Below, piece after piece: positions 1 through 5,725 of a stretch of DNA of 9,858 bases; within the stretch, counting starts at the first letter, position 1, and each line of letters begins with the position of its first letter. The position numbers and the translations under genes were made by a program. The stretch comes from Methylocystaceae bacterium UBA5192 (GTDB taxonomy: Bacteria > Pseudomonadota > Alphaproteobacteria > Rhizobiales > Beijerinckiaceae), in assembly GCA_002412985.1 (NCBI GenBank), contig DHWC01000124.1:1-9858 (forward strand), in the 5' to 3' direction. The notes under the pieces were generated by a model that was given only the letters and a program-made list of their open reading frames with translations, did not search any database and was not told the DNA's origin.

Positions 1-295
1 CTGTGCGAGCGTGCTTTTGGCGACTTGTAACGCTACGCCGCCGGCGCCCGTTGCGCCGACGTTGACCTCAGCCGCGGCCTCTAATTTGCCCTCAGGGTCG
101 AGTTGCGCCGCCGCGATTACAAAATATCGCGCCGTGATGGAGAATGATTTGTCCATGGGGCATGTCAATAAAACTGTCTACGCTCAGATTATGGGAGAAA
201 TTAGCCAGGCGGAAACAGCTTGTGGAGCAGGTGAGGATGTGCGGGCGGTCAGCTTGGTGCGGGCCTCAAAATCTCGCCATGGCTACCCAGGGTGA
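1..295 (+). CDS. Small secreted or lipoprotein-like hypothetical protein, 5' end outside the window
   Basis: The reading frame is open from the first bases and ends at TGA 293-295, so only the C-terminal part is visible. The first codons read C-A-S-V-L-L-A-T-C-N-A-T-P-P-A-P. This resembles the end of a signal peptide running into a Pro/Ala-rich linker; LLATC could be a poor lipobox (Thr at -1 is unusual). A GTG at 11 could be used as a start but would leave almost no signal peptide, so a start upstream of the window is more likely. The mature part has two cysteines (32 and 71 counted from that GTG) that could pair. It ends in a Lys/Arg-His-Gly-Tyr-Pro tail of a kind I recall from small hypothetical proteins of Hyphomicrobiales. 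No function can be assigned. About 90 bp separate it from the iron operon, so joint transcription is uncertain. Confidence 0.6.
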   Translation, partial: CASVLLATCNATPPAPVAPTLTSAAASNLPSGSSCAAAITKYRAVMENDLSMGHVNKTVYAQIMGEISQAETACGAGEDVRAVSLVRASKSRHGYPG

Positions 296-324
296 AGCGG
301 TGGAAACATTTCAATTTTGTTTCT

Positions 325-353
325 TTGACGATTGCGCTAACGCGGCCTAACTA
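325..353 (+). promoter_or_regulatory. Possible promoter of the cupredoxin-FTR1 operon
   Basis: A good -35 hexamer, TTGACG at 325-330, is followed after 17 bp by TAACTA at 348-353, which is only a weak -10 match. Transcription would start near 360, giving a leader of about 24 nt before the GTG at 384. No Fur box or Irr-type iron control element is evident between 296 and 383, so iron control is not shown by the sequence. Confidence 0.3.
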
Positions 354-383
354 GAAGAGAGCGATCACTTTAAGGATTGGTCT

Positions 384-728
384 GTGACATACTCAACTTT
401 CAAGCGCCTCATGGGCGCGATCACCTGCGCTGCTTGCTTTGCGACTTATACAAGCGTTTCTGCGGGCGAGGCTTACACCTTGACGCTCAAAGACCACCGC
501 TTCGAGCCAGCACAGCTTACAATCAAGGCTGAAACGCCAGCGACTTTGGTTGTTAAAAATCTTGACGCTACGCCAGAAGAATTCGAAAGCAAGACCTTGC
601 GTATTGAAAAAATAATTCCCGCTAACAGCGAAGCGAGCTTTACGATTCGCGCATTAAAAGCGGGGCGCTATAAATTTGTTGGCGAGTTTCATGAAGACTC
701 GGCAAAAGGCGAACTCATTGCGGAGTGA
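384..728 (+). CDS. Periplasmic cupredoxin-domain protein of an FTR1-type iron uptake system (FtrB-like)
   Basis: This is a 114-residue protein starting with GTG, with an AAGGA ribosome site at 372-376, 7 nt upstream. Residues 1-27 form a signal peptide with probable cleavage after Val-Ser-Ala, so it acts in the periplasm. The mature part is a short beta-rich cupredoxin domain (Cupredoxin_1 type) with the features of FTR1-linked members: KDHRFEP at 36-42, DATPEEFES at 61-69 and GEFHEDSAKG at 100-109. By comparison with the Ftr systems of Brucella and Bordetella, it is inferred to bind or oxidise ferrous iron and hand it to the permease. The mature chain has no Cys or Met, so a classical type-1 copper site is impossible. 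His38, the Glu cluster 65-68 and His103 are the likely metal ligands. Its stop lies 3 bp before the FTR1 start, so the two form an operon and are likely translationally coupled. Confidence 0.85.
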   Translation: MTYSTFKRLMGAITCAACFATYTSVSAGEAYTLTLKDHRFEPAQLTIKAETPATLVVKNLDATPEEFESKTLRIEKIIPANSEASFTIRALKAGRYKFVGEFHEDSAKGELIAE

Positions 729-731
729 GGA

Positions 732-1559
732 ATGCTCGGCGCGCTCATCATTGTCTTTCGAGAAGCGATTGAGGCTGGCCTAATCGTTGGCATCGTTTTG
801 GCGGTGACGCGCGGATTAGTTCACGCGCGAACATATATTTTCGTTGGCGTTGGCGCTGGCGCTGGGGGCGCTCTACTGGTTGCGCTATTTGCTGACGCTT
901 TGTCTAAGTCTTTTTCAGGAAATGGGCAGGAGCTCTTCAACGCGAGCATTCTCGCGCTCGCAGTCATTATGCTGGCTTGGCATAATATCTGGATGTCGCG
1001 GCACGGTCGTGAATTGTCGCAACAACTCTCAACCGTCGGCCGCGCCGTCGCTAGTGGCGAACGTACGCTGTTGGCTTTGGCGGGCGTCGTCGGGCTTGCG
1101 ATATTGCGCGAGGGCTCAGAGGTTGCATTATTCCTCTATGGCGTAATTGCGTCTGGCGAGACTGGATATGACGTTTTTTTCGGAGGGCTTTTGGGATTAG
1201 CCCTTGGCGCAGCTGTTAGTTTTGCAACCTTTTACGGGCTTATAAAAATTCCGCCGCGGAGTCTATTTGTTGTGACGAGCTGGCTCATTACGTTTTTGGC
1301 GGCTGGATTGGCGGCGCAGTCAGCGGCCTTTTTGCAACAAGCTGGCGTGATCACAATGCTCACAGAGACATTATGGGATACATCCTGGGCTCTGTCTGAC
1401 AAAACAATTTTGGGGCGGGTGTTGCATACGCTCATAGGTTATTCAGACCAGCCTTCTTTGCTTCAAGGCTTGGTTTATCTCCTGACCTTAATTTTAATTT
1501 ATACAGCCACAAAATTTACTGCGGTGCGTCCCAAACTCGAGCCGCGTTTATCGCCTTAA
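732..1559 (+). CDS. FTR1-family iron permease (FtrC/EfeU-like)
   Basis: A 275-residue inner-membrane protein of about seven hydrophobic spans. It carries both signature REXXE iron-binding motifs: REAIE at residues 10-14 in the first helix and REGSE at 126-130 in the fourth. The late conserved segment LWDTSWALSD (214-223) and GRVLHTLIGY (228-237) also match bacterial FTR1/EfeU proteins, and the length is normal. FTR1 permeases move ferric iron produced by a partner oxidation step; here the partner is the adjacent cupredoxin protein. The purine-rich GAGTGAGG containing the upstream stop codon serves as ribosome site. No FtrA/P19-like or FtrD (polyferredoxin) gene is next to it, because the following gene is convergent hsp20. 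The stop codon TAA (1557-1559) overlaps the hsp20 stop by 4 bp, leaving no room for a separate terminator. Confidence 0.93.
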   Translation: MLGALIIVFREAIEAGLIVGIVLAVTRGLVHARTYIFVGVGAGAGGALLVALFADALSKSFSGNGQELFNASILALAVIMLAWHNIWMSRHGRELSQQLSTVGRAVASGERTLLALAGVVGLAILREGSEVALFLYGVIASGETGYDVFFGGLLGLALGAAVSFATFYGLIKIPPRSLFVVTSWLITFLAAGLAAQSAAFLQQAGVITMLTETLWDTSWALSDKTILGRVLHTLIGYSDQPSLLQGLVYLLTLILIYTATKFTAVRPKLEPRLSP

Positions 1560-1981
1560 TCGCGAGCGATAATGTCTATTTTTTTAATGATGCGTTCTGG
1601 TTCTGGCCGAACGAGATCGACTGACAAAAGTCCATTGACGAGATCTGCGCCAAGCACTTGCATGCCTTCAGCCAAAAGGAAGGCGCGCTGAAATTGTCGC
1701 GCGGCGATGCCGCGGTGAAGAAAATGGCGTTCACGATCATCGGCTTGGCGGCCGCGGATGACTAATTGATTTTCTTCAACCGACACATCCAACTGCTCGC
1801 GGGTGAAGCCCGCGACGGCGAGGACAATGCGCAAGCGCTCAGGGTGGGTTTCATTCCGGGGCAAACGTTCGATGTTATACGGAGGATATCCGTCAGCCGC
1901 GCTTCGGGTGACGCGATCTAGGGCGCGTTCAATCTCGTCAAACCCTAATAAAAAAGGTGAGTTTAGCGGCGGTCGCGGCAT
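1556..1981 (-). CDS. Hsp20/alpha-crystallin family small heat-shock chaperone
   Basis: A 141-residue cytoplasmic chaperone that binds unfolding proteins and prevents aggregation without ATP. The N-terminal arm has the SPFLLGFDE-type start and the YPPYNIE motif (33-39) found in alphaproteobacterial IbpA-like proteins. The alpha-crystallin domain follows with LAVAGF (54-59), an ENQLVIRGRQ strand (70-79), the AARQFQRAF segment and the hallmark A-x-L-x-N-G-L-L region near 112-118. The tail contains RIIKKIDI, a likely I-x-I/V-type oligomer contact. The ATG at 1981 is supported by AAGGG (plus-strand 1990-1994) 8 nt upstream; the frame is open further upstream but without a better start. An RpoH-like promoter lies about 70 bp upstream. 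The gene is convergent with FTR1 and overlaps its stop by TTAA. Confidence 0.93.
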   Translation of the reverse strand: MPRPPLNSPFLLGFDEIERALDRVTRSAADGYPPYNIERLPRNETHPERLRIVLAVAGFTREQLDVSVEENQLVIRGRQADDRERHFLHRGIAARQFQRAFLLAEGMQVLGADLVNGLLSVDLVRPEPERIIKKIDIIARD

Positions 1982-2047
1982 GTCTAAAGCCCTTATTGTG
2001 GCGCTTTTGTCCGAGGCCTGTGTCAGCGCCTCATCTTTACCCTGGTC

Positions 2048-2077
2048 TATATGGCTGAGGCGAGAAAGAGGTTCAAG
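2048..2077 (-). promoter_or_regulatory. RpoH (sigma-32) type promoter candidate for hsp20
   Basis: On the minus strand, CTTGAA (2077-2072) is followed by 17 nt and CCATATA (2054-2048). This resembles alphaproteobacterial heat-shock promoters, which have CTTG at -35 and a C-rich start to the -10 element. Transcription would start near 2041, leaving a leader of about 60 nt before the hsp20 ATG. The same bases also fit a housekeeping TTGAAC/CATATA promoter, so the sigma factor is inferred partly from the gene it serves. Confidence 0.55.
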
Positions 2078-2103
2078 CTGCTTCCGCTTGCAGCCTCCTC
2101 AGC
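2054..2103. repeat. Imperfect inverted repeat overlapping the hsp20 promoter
   Basis: An outer arm, GCTGAGG (2054-2060), is matched by CCTCAGC (2097-2103). Inside it, GAGGTTCAAGC (2068-2078) pairs with GCTTGCAGCCTC (2086-2097) with one bulge and one G-T pair around a 7-nt loop. The outer and inner arms share the base at 2097. The -35 element lies inside the inner arm and the -10 abuts the outer arm. No T-run follows on either strand, so it is not a classical terminator. It may be an operator or simply a fold. Confidence 0.5.
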
Positions 2104-2320
2104 TTAGATTCTAGCTTGTTGATCGTCCACTTCGTCCCCATCTAGGGAACGCAGCGCCAAAAGGATTGCTGAGGCAAGGCAATGAGAAGTTAGGGAAGTG
2201 GTTATTATGGATGAATTGGGGGCTTTTGCGAATTGGCCAAATTTAAACACTTCGTCGTCATTGAGTAGCGACCAGAGTCAGGTCTTAGAAACGAATAAGG
2301 CCAAAAGAGGATTAAAACAT

Positions 2321-2605
2321 ATGGCTTCTCGAAATAATGCGCTTGAAAATTTTCTTGGTGGAGCGCCATTAAATGTTGTCGCGCGGTTGTTCTTCATCTC
2401 TTTGGTTGTTGGCGCATTATTGATGTGGCTTGAGCTTAGGCCCATTGATATTTTGCGAGGCGTACAAGCATTCTTTGATCGGATCTATCAATTAGGTTTT
2501 GGCGCAATTCAAGAACTGGCCAGCTATGTCTTGGCAGGAGCAGTGTTTGTTGTTCCGGCCTGGTTTGTGTTGCGGCTTGCAAATCTAAGATCAGGCAAAC
2601 GTTAA
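2321..2605 (+). CDS. Small inner-membrane protein, DUF6460-like
   Basis: The protein is 94 residues when started at ATG 2321, with AGAGG 10 nt upstream. The body begins with ALENFLGGAPLNVVARL, followed by a membrane span (about 18-38), an amphipathic connecting segment with DILRG and LGFGAIQEL, a second span (about 66-87) and a basic tail. This order (FLGG-x-P-L near the N-terminus, two spans, LGF in the linker, VVP-x-W-x-V-L-R-L at the end) is what I recall of the alphaproteobacterial DUF6460 family, whose role is unknown. The frame stays open upstream, so starts at GTG 2198 or ATG 2207 (AGGGA at 2192-2196) would add about 40 Ser/Asn-rich residues. I prefer 2321 because the family resemblance begins there. 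Its stop overlaps the convergent extensin-like gene by TTAA. Confidence 0.75.
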   Translation: MASRNNALENFLGGAPLNVVARLFFISLVVGALLMWLELRPIDILRGVQAFFDRIYQLGFGAIQELASYVLAGAVFVVPAWFVLRLANLRSGKR

Positions 2606-3501
2606 CGCTTCTTGCGAATTGTTGAGGTCACCTCAGACAAATCGACAGTTTCATTTCGCCGAGGTGGAAGCGGGGCGATAGGCGTTGCGATTGGTCCAAG
2701 CATGTCTTCGCCGCTTCCAGAGTCAAAGGCTGCGAGCGGCGGTTTGCCCGTGGTGTCATTATCTGTCTCATCGTCGGGGCGGGTCGGCGCTTGTTGCGCA
2801 AGAAGCGGCGAGGTCTCGGGCGGCGGCGTTTCTTGCGGTTCAGGTTTACAGATGCGGCGTCCCGAACGCCCATGCATCGCTAGATCGACATGGATATGGT
2901 TGTAGTGAAATGCATTGGACCCTGGCGATAATACAGTTGAAAAATGCTCGCATGAGCCCCGGTGAATATCCATTAGGAAAGCGCGCGTTTGGTCGTCGCC
3001 GCGCCACCAATCTTGCACCAGTGAAATTTGCCGTCCGTCTGCAAGAACGAAGCCGCCGATATCGAGCGCATTACCGAAAGAATGTTCAGAGAGTTGCGCG
3101 CCACTTTGATTATTCATGCCCCGACATGCGTAGGAGCCCATTGAATTAATCTGAACAATGTTTTGTCCAAAGCGCGCCTGAGCAGAAGGCTGCACCACAT
3201 CGACTAACCATTGATCGAGTTCGGCGACCATTGGACAATCGAGCGTTGCGGTGGCGTTAAATGCGACAGCGCCACCTTGCAGAGCGGTTACTTTGAAGGG
3301 TTTGGTGAGGCCGCAAATCCCGGGTCCATCAACTTCATTAGCAAGTGCGACATAGGCTGAGGGTTGCACTCTTTTTTGCGCTAGACAGACATGTTCAGCT
3401 TGCGTGCGCCATGCCGGACGCTGTGGCTTCCAAGGCGCCGAACAGGCGGCTAGGGCCGCCGTCAGCGCAAGGATCAAGAAGATCGGTTTGCGGCGGATCA
3501 T
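2602..3501 (-). CDS. Extensin-family lipoprotein with an M15-peptidase-like metal site
   Basis: The 299-residue protein has a lipoprotein signal: a basic start, a hydrophobic core and lipobox LAAC with Cys20, which predicts anchoring in the outer or inner membrane facing the periplasm. The domain (Extensin-like_C type) covers about 33-219. It contains the metal-site signatures of the D-Ala-D-Ala carboxypeptidase M15/VanY fold: SEHSFGNALD (138-147, with His140 and Asp147) and HYNHIHVDL (199-207, with His202 and His204). A peptidoglycan-related activity is therefore likely but unproven. Several cysteines (39, 63, 89, 126, 184, 218) could form disulphides. The last 80 residues form a Pro/Asp/Glu/Thr-rich, low-complexity tail ending in RKKR. 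The ribosome site is weak (TTGGG). The family is widespread in alphaproteobacteria; plant extensin is related in name only. Confidence 0.88.
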   Translation of the reverse strand: MIRRKPIFLILALTAALAACSAPWKPQRPAWRTQAEHVCLAQKRVQPSAYVALANEVDGPGICGLTKPFKVTALQGGAVAFNATATLDCPMVAELDQWLVDVVQPSAQARFGQNIVQINSMGSYACRGMNNQSGAQLSEHSFGNALDIGGFVLADGRQISLVQDWWRGDDQTRAFLMDIHRGSCEHFSTVLSPGSNAFHYNHIHVDLAMHGRSGRRICKPEPQETPPPETSPLLAQQAPTRPDDETDNDTTGKPPLAAFDSGSGEDMLGPIATPIAPLPPRRNETVDLSEVTSTIRKKR

Positions 3502-3661
3502 AGCCCAAGTAATGGATAAAAATGGTTAAAGCGGCGTCGAAAAATTTAGTTAATGATGTATTAGTCTCAGAATAAATTTGCCCTCATCCCGACAGACGGA
3601 TGTAGGCTAAAAAAATCTCTCTCAGTTAGGCGTTAGAATTATTGCTCGGGCTAGATTTTGA

Positions 3662-4408
3662 TTAAGTGGTCAGTTTCGCCATTAACGTGTCGGAAATTTC
3701 AAAATTTGCGTAAACATTTTGCACGTCGTCATTATCTTCAAGCGCATTTATCAGTTTGAGAATTTTTTCACCCGCCTCATCATCGACTTTAAGCGTATTC
3801 TGGGCGCGCCAAATGAGTGTGGCCTTCCGACTATCCCCGAATTTTTCTTCAAGTTTTTTCGCCACATCGCGAAGATTTTCAACAGAGGTGATAATTTCAT
3901 GCGCGTCTTCAGTCGACGCAACATCGTCCGCTCCAGCCTCAATTGCGGCTTCCAGCATAGCGTCTTCCGACGCGACTTTCTGCCCGAATTCGATCAAGCC
4001 GACATGGTCAAACATGAAAGATACCGCGCCTGTTTCAGCAAGAGAGCCGCCGGCCTTGGTGAAGTAGGAGCGGACTTCTCCAGCTGTGCGGTTGCGATTA
4101 TCGGTTAAGGCTTCAATAATCACTGCGACGCCACCTGGGGCATAGCCCTCATAACGGACTTCATCATAGTTTTCAGAATCTGCGCCCGAAGCCTTTTTGA
4201 TTGCGCGGTCGATATTGTCCTTGGGCATATTCTCCGCTTTGGCCGCTAGAACGGCGGCGCGCAGTCGGGCGTTCATATTGGGATCAGGGAGGCCCGCTTT
4301 TGCGGCGACTGTTATTTCTCGGGCAAGTTTGCTGAAGAGTTTGGAGCGAATTGCATCCTGTTTGCCCTTCTTATGCATGATGTTTTTAAACTGACTATGC
4401 CCGGCCAT
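3662..4408 (-). CDS. yebC: YebC/PmpR/TACO1 family protein
   Basis: A full-length 248-residue cytoplasmic protein. It starts with the near-invariant M-A-G-H-S-Q-F-K-N-I-M-H-K-K, and a DNRNRTAGEVR block follows in the middle domain. It ends with the acidic ALEDNDDVQNVYANFEI segment typical of the family. YebC proteins were first described as transcription regulators. Recent work also shows that they act on the ribosome, relieving stalling at proline-rich stretches, like mitochondrial TACO1. The start at ATG 4408 is fixed by this N-terminus and by GAGAG about 6 nt upstream. The frame extends without a stop to 4666, but that part runs over the divergent LOG gene and is not family sequence. There is no ruvC next to it, unlike many proteobacteria. 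The extensin-like gene follows on the same strand after 160 bp, so cotranscription is possible but unproven. Confidence 0.96.
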   Translation of the reverse strand: MAGHSQFKNIMHKKGKQDAIRSKLFSKLAREITVAAKAGLPDPNMNARLRAAVLAAKAENMPKDNIDRAIKKASGADSENYDEVRYEGYAPGGVAVIIEALTDNRNRTAGEVRSYFTKAGGSLAETGAVSFMFDHVGLIEFGQKVASEDAMLEAAIEAGADDVASTEDAHEIITSVENLRDVAKKLEEKFGDSRKATLIWRAQNTLKVDDEAGEKILKLINALEDNDDVQNVYANFEISDTLMAKLTT

Positions 4409-4448
4409 TGTCGTCTCTCGCCCTTGGTCCGCAATTTTCGCCAGAATT

Positions 4449-4480
4449 GGCGTCAGGGCGCTCCTATACGCTCTGACGCC
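4449..4480. promoter_or_regulatory. Long palindrome between the divergent yebC and LOG genes
   Basis: GGCGTCAG (4449-4456) and CTGACGCC (4473-4480) are perfect inverted arms. They extend inward by four more pairs (GGCG/CGCT, one of them G-T) around an 8-nt loop. The loop region contains TATACG on plus (4465-4470) and TATAGG on minus, so it could carry back-to-back -10 elements flanked by an operator; both -35 regions are weak. It lies 31 bp from the LOG start and 40 bp from the yebC start. No T-run follows on either strand, so it is not a terminator. Confidence 0.55.
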
Positions 4481-4511
4481 GTGGAAATAAAGAATCGAAA
4501 AGGCTTTGGGG

Positions 4512-5435
4512 ATGTCGTCTGACAACGAAAAAAATATTGCATGGCCATATTTTGGCGGTTTGAGAGATACGCGGCTCGTTGAGGAGGTCGATGCGCGGCG
4601 ACGCGTTGAGACGTTAGAGGGAAGCGCAGCATATATTGAGGCGGACCGAGATATTGATTTTCTCAACTCACCAGAAGCGCGTGGGCCGCGACTGCAACTT
4701 GATTATCAAAAGGCCGAGCTGCTTTTGCAAGAACATAGACTCACAGATGCGATCGTGGTCTTTGGGTCAACACGCCTTCGAGAGCCAAGGGTCGCGCTAG
4801 AAAATCTTCAGCGCGCCCAGGCAGCCGCTTTAGCGGCGCCTGAGGATGATGCGTTGAGACATGGCGTCGTTATTGCGCAACAGCTTGTCGATAAGTCTCA
4901 TTACTATACTGTGGCGCATGATTTTGGCGCGTTAGTTGGCGCGGCTTGTGACTATGCTGAGGCGCGTCGATTGACGATTGTCACTGGTGGGGGCCCGGGC
5001 ATAATGGAGGCGGCCAATCGAGGCGCCTATGATGCAGGCGCGCCAACAGTAGGGTTAAATATCGCGCTAGTACAAGATCAGCAGCCAAATGCTTATATCA
5101 CGCCAGGCCTATGTTTTCGTTTTCATTATTTTGCCATTCGAAAACTGCATTTTCTCTTGCGTGCGCGTGCGCTTGTCGCTTTCCCTGGCGGCTATGGAAC
5201 CTTGGATGAATTATTTGAAACCCTAACGCTGGTGCAAACGCGCGTTATCGCTCCTCTGCCAATCATTCTTGTCGGCGAGGCTTACTGGCGCCAAGCTATT
5301 AATTTTGACTTTCTAGTTTCGGAAGGGGTGATTGACGCAAAGGACCGCCAGCTCTTTTCCTATGCTGAGACCGCAGTTGAAATTTGGCGCATGATTACGC
5401 ACTGGCAGGCCGCCTCTGAGCAGCCATTAGGCTGA
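4512..5435 (+). CDS. LOG-family protein (TIGR00730 type), probable nucleoside-monophosphate hydrolase
   Basis: A 307-residue cytoplasmic Rossmann-fold protein. It has the two LOG signatures: GGGPGIMEAANRGA (159-172) and PGGYGTLDELFE (225-236). Arg210 and Lys211 in FAIRK lie where the family places active-site residues. LOG enzymes split the N-glycosidic bond of nucleoside 5'-monophosphates: cytokinin ribotides in plants and some bacteria, general nucleotides for PpnN. The protein is about 100 residues longer than short LOG proteins. It carries the N-terminal region (LNSPEARGPRLQLDYQKAELLLQEH, written in parts: LNSPEARG 51-58, YQKAELLLQEH 65-75) seen in long alphaproteobacterial members. ATG 4512 is preferred over TTG 4506 because AAAAGG (4498-4503) is 8 nt upstream. 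Cytokinin production should not be inferred from the family alone. Confidence 0.92.
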   Translation: MSSDNEKNIAWPYFGGLRDTRLVEEVDARRRVETLEGSAAYIEADRDIDFLNSPEARGPRLQLDYQKAELLLQEHRLTDAIVVFGSTRLREPRVALENLQRAQAAALAAPEDDALRHGVVIAQQLVDKSHYYTVAHDFGALVGAACDYAEARRLTIVTGGGPGIMEAANRGAYDAGAPTVGLNIALVQDQQPNAYITPGLCFRFHYFAIRKLHFLLRARALVAFPGGYGTLDELFETLTLVQTRVIAPLPIILVGEAYWRQAINFDFLVSEGVIDAKDRQLFSYAETAVEIWRMITHWQAASEQPLG

Positions 5436-5515
5436 CCCATTTTAGCGGGCATATAGCGGCGACTCGACGCGCGTTAAGATGGTGCGCTATTGGTGTTTTG
5501 AAACTAAAGCTGGAC

Positions 5516-5577
5516 TTTTCTCGAGAGGTTTAAGCTAGGATCCAATTTCTTAAGTCATTAAGCATTTTTCTCGAGAG
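5516..5577. repeat. Two copies of TTTTCTCGAGAG, 50 bp apart
   Basis: The 12-bp sequence TTTTCTCGAGAG occurs at 5516-5527 and 5566-5577 in the same orientation. Each copy contains the 8-bp palindrome TCTCGAGA. The 50-bp interval is near five helical turns. The spacer also contains TTAAG twice. A pair of protein-binding sites upstream of the sugar operon, or the scar of a rearrangement, are both possible. Confidence 0.5.
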
Positions 5578-5688
5578 CTCTTCGTCATCTGGGCTGAGGA
5601 CGCATACCGGCGCTCTTGCATCGTGGGTGGCGATTGGGTAAGGCGCTGGGAGCAGATCGGGCCAGGGCCGCGATGAGGCGTCCTGCAA
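5530..5688 (-). pseudogene. Short coding-like frame, possible C-terminal relic
   Basis: On the minus strand the frame from TTG 5688 to TAA (5532-5530) encodes 52 residues. It has a Pro-rich first half (SSRPWPDLLPAPYP) and an acidic, helical end (SPDDEELSRKMLNDLRNW). The first two thirds use mostly G/C-ending codons, unlike the neighbouring genes. There is no ribosome site and no ATG except near the end, and the frame is closed by TGA upstream in the AT-rich promoter region. This looks like the tail of a lost gene rather than a working one. The family is not recognised, and it could be chance. Confidence 0.25.
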
Positions 5689-5696
5689 AGTTCTTG

Positions 5697-5705
5697 TGTT
5701 ATAAT
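5697..5705 (+). promoter_or_regulatory. Extended -10 promoter of the gmd operon
   Basis: TG-T-TATAAT is a consensus extended -10 element (TG at 5697-5698, TATAAT at 5700-5705). The -35 position has no good match, which extended -10 promoters tolerate. Transcription would start near 5712, giving a leader of about 60 nt before the gmd ATG. It lies in a strikingly AT-rich stretch. Confidence 0.5.
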
Positions 5706-5725
5706 ATTTTGTTTTTATTATTGAA

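Larger units (their letters stand above)
1982..2320. other. 339 bp between the hsp20 start and the preferred start of the DUF6460-like gene
   Basis: This stretch holds the hsp20 leader and promoter, an imperfect inverted repeat (2054-2103), and, from 2198 onward, an open frame that could be an N-terminal extension of the next gene. No RNA gene or other credible coding sequence was seen. The plus-strand frame starting at ATG 1980 ends at 2114 and is a shadow. A weak 5-bp inverted pair, ATTGC/GCAAT, lies near 2165-2182. Confidence 0.5.

Noticed and set aside
144..350. Plus-strand frame overlapping the first gene
   Set aside because: It is out of frame with the coherent protein ending at 295 and has no family features.
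1980..2114. Plus-strand frame from ATG 1980, 44 codons with a hydrophobic start
   Set aside because: The ATG is part of the CATG palindrome at the hsp20 start, the frame crosses the hsp20 promoter, and there is no ribosome site.
3586..3603. Hairpin CATCCCG/CGGATG between yebC and the extensin-like gene as a terminator
   Set aside because: The stem is short with a bulge, and no T-run follows on the minus strand; the nearby T-run precedes it.
4409..4666. N-terminal extension of the yebC frame to 4666
   Set aside because: It crosses the palindrome and the 5' part of the divergent LOG gene, and the family N-terminus with a ribosome site is at 4408.
5480..5539. 19-codon plus-strand frame as a possible leader peptide
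   Set aside because: There is no ribosome site, no attenuator-like structure after it, and it lies upstream of the likely gmd promoter.
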